DNA from: Aplysia californica
Taxonomy: Eukaryota; Mollusca; Gastropoda; Aplysiida; Aplysiidae
NCBI RefSeq assembly: GCF_000002075.1
Contig: NW_004797482.1
Location: 294,702 to 358,701 of the forward strand
Direction of reading: 5' to 3'
Length of the DNA stretch: 64,000 nucleotides
Numbering within the stretch: position 1 is the stretch's first letter; each line of letters opens with the position of its first letter. The notes under the pieces are model-generated. The model saw nothing but the letters and a program-made list of their open reading frames with translations. It was not told the DNA's origin and searched no databases. The translations under genes were made by a program, and so were the position numbers. Below are positions 55,179-61,100 of this stretch, one piece after another.

Positions 55179-58100
55179 CACACATTCACTTTCCCTGTAC
55201 CTGTAAAATAGGCAAAGACTTGGTCAGAGCCAACATAAACTCCTGCCACAAACCCTCCGACATGAGCAGCTGTGACTGAAGCAGATGGTGCAGGCAGTCC
55301 GTGGCACTGGTCCGAACCTGGGGACAATAGAAAAGTGCAATCTCACAAAAAGATAGCATATCTTTTCTAACCAAGAGAATTTCATAAATAAACTGAAGAC
55401 AACTTAAGTAAAAGTTTTACAGCAGTTGCAACACACATAGGCAGGTCATTTAAGTGCCACAGATCAGAAGTGTTACTAGACAGCGACATACAAATAAAAG
55501 AAGGAGAGATAAGGACGATAGACATTTGATATGAAAGAAGGAGCAAACCACACCAGAGCATCAACCAACCGCCGATAGACACGATTTTTGATGATTAGCT
55601 TTCAACCAAAAATTATTTTGAACTTTGCTCCGTAAAGCAAAATTTTAATTTAGGACACATCTTTCCAGCAAAGAGCGAAAAGTCTTTGATTTTTCAACAA
55701 ACAAAAACTGAACACTGCACGATTTAAAGGATCATATAACAGTATTCAATTTATTGAATTTTGTACTTGAACATACACACTTGAAAAAGACATAGCGGAC
55801 AAGACAACGCACAATAATTATTTTTTCAATTTTTTAAAGTGTAAGCGTTTTTACACCCCAATCGACACAATTTACATTATTAAGGAGGCCAGCTTCGACC
55901 CTACCTGTCAGAGCCAACCCGAGCTGAGAGGGATACAGCATCCCAGCAGTAACACTGAGATACTTGATGAAAAAATTCTGTCCACGGGTCTTCTGAGTGC
56001 CAGGCAAAGCGCCTCACCACTACACCACAAAACGCTAGTGTGCAATAATTCAAAAGATTGTATTAATTCTCTTCTTTGCGTCGCACATTTTCAAGGCTAA
56101 AAAAACTTTCTGCTCTCATTCGCTCTGGGTTTTCAATAGCTACTATGTTAGCCACACATACCTTAGCATCTGTGTCCGCTAGTCCAAAAGTGCTCAGTTC
56201 ATACAGAACATCTGCGTTCATCATGAACTTTGAACCGAGGTAGGCTTTACTCTTTGGGTCCTTGCAGCTGTTCACCTGTAGACTTTTCTGAAAGAAAATT
56301 AAAATAAAACACGTAGGAATGAAGAAGGAAAGATTTTTTTTTCCCACAAAACTATTCATCACAGATGCTAACATATTAATATATTTAAAATTAAGCTTGC
56401 TGACACAAAGCAGGAGATAGGCTTAAATGGTGAAATGGTATAGGTTTAACGCCCCTATAACACTATTAGGTTATTTAAGAGGTGGGACGGTCTGAGTTTA
56501 ACGCCAAATAGGAATTTCGAGTAAAATGCCTTTCCCAAGAACACAATTTCAAACTGAGCTGAGAATCAATCTCCCAAACCCACAACCTCACGACTTCGAG
56601 GAGAATAGGCTTATAACTTGTAAAAGTTAACATCACCCTCACTAAATCTTGTCATAACACACGTGTGTGTTCCTCACACACCTTGATCTCAGCCAGCACA
56701 GCAGCGTAACACGCCTGACGCACACTGTCGTTGGGGTAGGCCATGAGCTGCAGCAACACACCGCGACACTGACACAGCACCTCCGGCCTGCTCTTCTTCT
56801 TGCTGTATCTGGCAGGTGGGAGGAACATGTGGGTGGTCACAGGTACTTTGATGATGATAATTAATGAACATACCATAATCATCATAATAATAACATTAAT
56901 AATAATCATCTCATAATCATGATAATCTTAATATTAATAATAATAATAATAATAATAATTTACAATAATGGTTATAGAAATTTTATTTACATGTATGCTC
57001 TATGTGCTTCACAACTATTGTTATATTATTGTGCATACGCGTGAGTGCACATGAATTTTGTAACACCACTGCCAGTGTAAACAATCAAGACAGATTCCTC
57101 CTTGCGAGACAAATAAAGATTGCCATTGTTACGGTCTAATTTCGCAGACTTACATTTTGGATGTAAATGCCACAAACTTGGTGACGAAGGGCAGATGTAA
57201 GTGGTAGTTCAGACTAAGGACGGAGGCTTCTGCTAGCTCAGCGAGCTCTTCGCTCTTTAGAGACTGGAAATAAATTGAAACAAAAAGAAATTGCGCACAA
57301 TCAAAACAGTGGTAGCTAAATACAAAAGGTCATTCTAAATCAAAATTCTTCCTCTTCTTAGCTTTTTCAGTCGAAGGACGTTGCTTCTAGGATCTTTCTG
57401 CAATAACACACTCTATCTGTCACCATTCTGTCAGCCTGAGTGGTTTTAATTCTAAGCCAGATTAATCCCACGTAGAATTATAAAAGAAATAATGTTACAG
57501 GAAAAGAAACTGATGTCATTCACATTTAGTAAACAGCATATGCCTGGATGAATCATCAAACCAAACATAATTTTCTCCTTTGTCTCCAAGAGTACAAGCT
57601 TTCAAAGCAGACTCCTTTCAACATTTCTAGAACAAAAGAAAGCTATAGGATCATCTATCATAACCTGTATACCCCCAGTTTGACCCATGAAAATCGCATT
57701 GTCTAAGTACCATTACCATAGTTTCAAGAAAATCACTACTCAAAATTTTGGCTTTTTGCAATTTGTTTTATAATCACTCTTTTCAACTCTTCTTGTTCCT
57801 TTTACGATAAACGCATCTAAAATTAACCCCATGTGGGAACCCCATTGCAGACACTGTGACTTCCACGAGGAGACCGTTGAACATCTTCTCCTTCACTGCC
57901 CAAGCCTGGCAGTTCTTCGATGCAGGCTCCTACACACACCTACAGATTTACAAAGCCTGCTCTACTCTGGCGTTGACTAGATGACAAGGACATGTGAATT
58001 CAATAAATCATTACAGCAATTCAATAAATCATTACAGCAAGTAATTCAGTCAATAACATTGTTGTTCTATATCTAAATTTAGGCAATTATGGCACTTGAG

Positions 58101-61100
58101 ATGGAGTTGCTTTCACGGGTAGAGCTATCAGACAATTCTCCACTACCTACCTCCGTTTCACACTGCAAGCAGAAGACACAAGTCTTGGCAAGAGATGAGC
58201 AGACATCAAGAACTCTCTGATAGTCCACAGGCACAGACAGACCCAGACTGTTGGCCACGGCCAGAGACACCGCACGGCACCGAGGCTGAGACATCGCCAG
58301 GGCCTCGTCGTAAACAACCGTGTGCAGCGTCGATTTGAGCTTTTCTGGCAGAATTGAACCCATCTGTCGAGACACAAAAATTTGCACCCCTTTTTAACAA
58401 CAACAACAAAAAATTTGAATCTAAATATTTCCAAAGGCAATTATTTCCCAAAAGCAACTATTTTGTTGGGTTTTTTTTTTTCAAACAATCCAGCCTCTTG
58501 CAGCTTCAGCAGTTATGTCACGAAATTCTATAGAGAACAGAATTCGTAAGAAAAAGTGTAAATAAAGATCAAATTTTAATTTTATATTATGGTAAACATA
58601 ATTATTTTATGAAATTCAACTGAGAAAAGAATTCATAAGAACAAGTGTAAATAAAGATCAAATTTTAATATCATATTATGGTAAACATAATTATTTTATG
58701 AAATTCAATTGAGAACATAATTCAAAAGAAAACGTGTAAATAAAGATCAAATTTTTAAAGATCATATTATGGTAAACATAATTGCAGTTAAAAAACTCCC
58801 CGAGGGAGAATCAAATCTAGGTCATTCACCACAGCCCAGCATGACACTGACTGAGCTAAAGGGGCACCCTCACCTTTTCTAAGGGCACCATGAGCAGGAA
58901 GCGGGTCATCGTGGTGACCAGGCCGGTGTACAGGACACGGTGAGTGGACAGGTCACCCAGCTCTGCGTTGATGGGCGACACGGCATGGTTGCTATGGTGA
59001 TGGAAGCCCAGAAGCTCACACATCTGGTCCAGACAGTCGGTCAGTCGATCAACCTGGAAATTAATTTTAATGGGAAATGAGAAATCTTCCTCATTCTTCA
59101 GAATGAATCGGAATTAGAAATCTGCCTCATTTTAAGGACCCAATAGCAACGAGAAATCTTCTCTTTTCTACAGAAGCAATAGATAAGAAATCTTCTTCCT
59201 TCTAAAGACGAAATAGAGGGGTGAGAAAACTATAATAGACAGGACCTCCAAATCTAATATTCTTCCCAGTGTAAGTTCTGAAAGGGGGTGTAAGCTTACT
59301 GCTATCACCATGGAAACCCCCCTGGCACGGGAAGAGTGAAATGAAAATTGGAAACTATAAATACACACAAAGAATGTATTTGATATTCTTAGCACGTATA
59401 TCTGTGTTTATATACATTTTGATAGATGTATGGAAGTCGGTTTGCCATTGTAACTCAATTTCCCTACGTGGTTTAACCATATCCGTACGTCGTGTTTTAC
59501 TACTGTATCCATACGACGTGGGGAACTCTGTGCCACCACTTTCCAAAGAGGAAATTTACTCTTTGAGTCAATCGCTACGCTTTGCATAGCAGTCTGTCAA
59601 AATGATTTTTTGAGAAATACGTGAAAGTTTAAAAGAGATCTTCAGACTAGAAGTATTCTAAAATGTGAAGAATACAACCCCGTGGGTACAAAAAGACCCC
59701 AGGATGTGCGGATAGGGTTAACAAAGTGTTTTAGTTTTAGTTTTTAGTTTTAGTAAGGTTTTTACGGCGTTCTCAACTGCGTAAGGTATATGATTTTATA
59801 AAAGCACGTACAACTTCTCGGGCCGGTTCCCTCAGGTCGCTCCAGACCTCCGCGTCCAGCACAGAGGAGAGAATGGTGAGGGTGCCGTGTAACAACTCCA
59901 GGACAGACACGCCCAGGTTCTCGTGGGCTGTGCGCAGACGCGGGAGGGCTCGCTGCAGGACCGCCACGCAGAACTGGGGCAAGGTCAGCTGTTGAGACTG
60001 GAGGCGGGGCCCATCGTCTAGGTCAAGGTCGTTGTCTGCGTTGCTGTCTGAAGGCTCGAGACCCAGACTGGACTCTCTGGAAAAGAGGGGGGGGGGGAGT
60101 GTCACATCGGGAACTGCGAATGCGGCAAAACTACTTGGTGTATTGTTTTTCTTTCAACAGATGAGATGGAAAGTTATTTGAATGGCCAATTTTAACTGAT
60201 TTTGACACTTTGAATTATAAAATGGACAAAAAACAATAATAAATATCATCTATTTAGCACATTTCCACTCAGGAAGTGCTCAATTCCCTAAACATAAATA
60301 CAAAGAACATAGTTCCAATTGTGATCCTTTCGTTCTCCTCCTTCCCTCCCCCTCCCTCTCAACATCCCTCTCTCTCTCACTCTCAACATCCCTCTCTCTC
60401 TCTCTCTCACTCTCAACATCCCTCTCTCTTTCTCTCTCACTCTCAACATCCCTCTCTCTCTCTCGGTCTCTCTCTCTCTCTCTGTCTCTCTCTCAACATC
60501 CCTCCCACCCCTACAGTTTTAGCAACATTACACGGATCGAAACAGCAAAAAAACTATAAAAAAACACTTCCAGCATTCTGCCGATGACATAACAACATGA
60601 CACACCTGCTGGCTGATACAGAGCTGTCCCCATCCTGCCCATCCCCGCGATGACGCCGGTCTCCCAGGCCGACCCCCGCGTGTCCTTGACCTGGGGGCGG
60701 GGCCAGATGGCTGGTGGAGCTGGAGGTCGAGGACACGAGGCTCGGGCTGCTAGAGTTCAGTTCTGACGAGACGAGGGATGTTGCCAATTTCAACGTAAGA
60801 TTAGATAACAATTTGTGAGGCATGCTGACGAAATGAGTTACTTCTCGCAATCTGCAAATGGAGATATTGGCCCAAAATAGACACTAGGGTAAAATTTGCA
60901 GATTTTCTTTGGATGCCATATTCTCTTAGTATAAACATGCCTTTTATCATTTCATTCATATAAATTGTAAAGACTTCACCTATAAGCGCAATGTAGCCTA
61001 TGTATTTCCATACGGCTCGAATCTGAGAAGTAACTCATTTTATCAGCATGTTTCACATTTATTGATCTCCACAAAGAGCAATTTTCTGGAGCATGGTAAA

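Noticed and set aside
58079-58150. Extending exon 7 past GAG|GTAGGT into the open frame that follows
   Set aside because: The frame stays open to 58,079, but the consensus donor and phase match to exon 8 support ending at 58,151.
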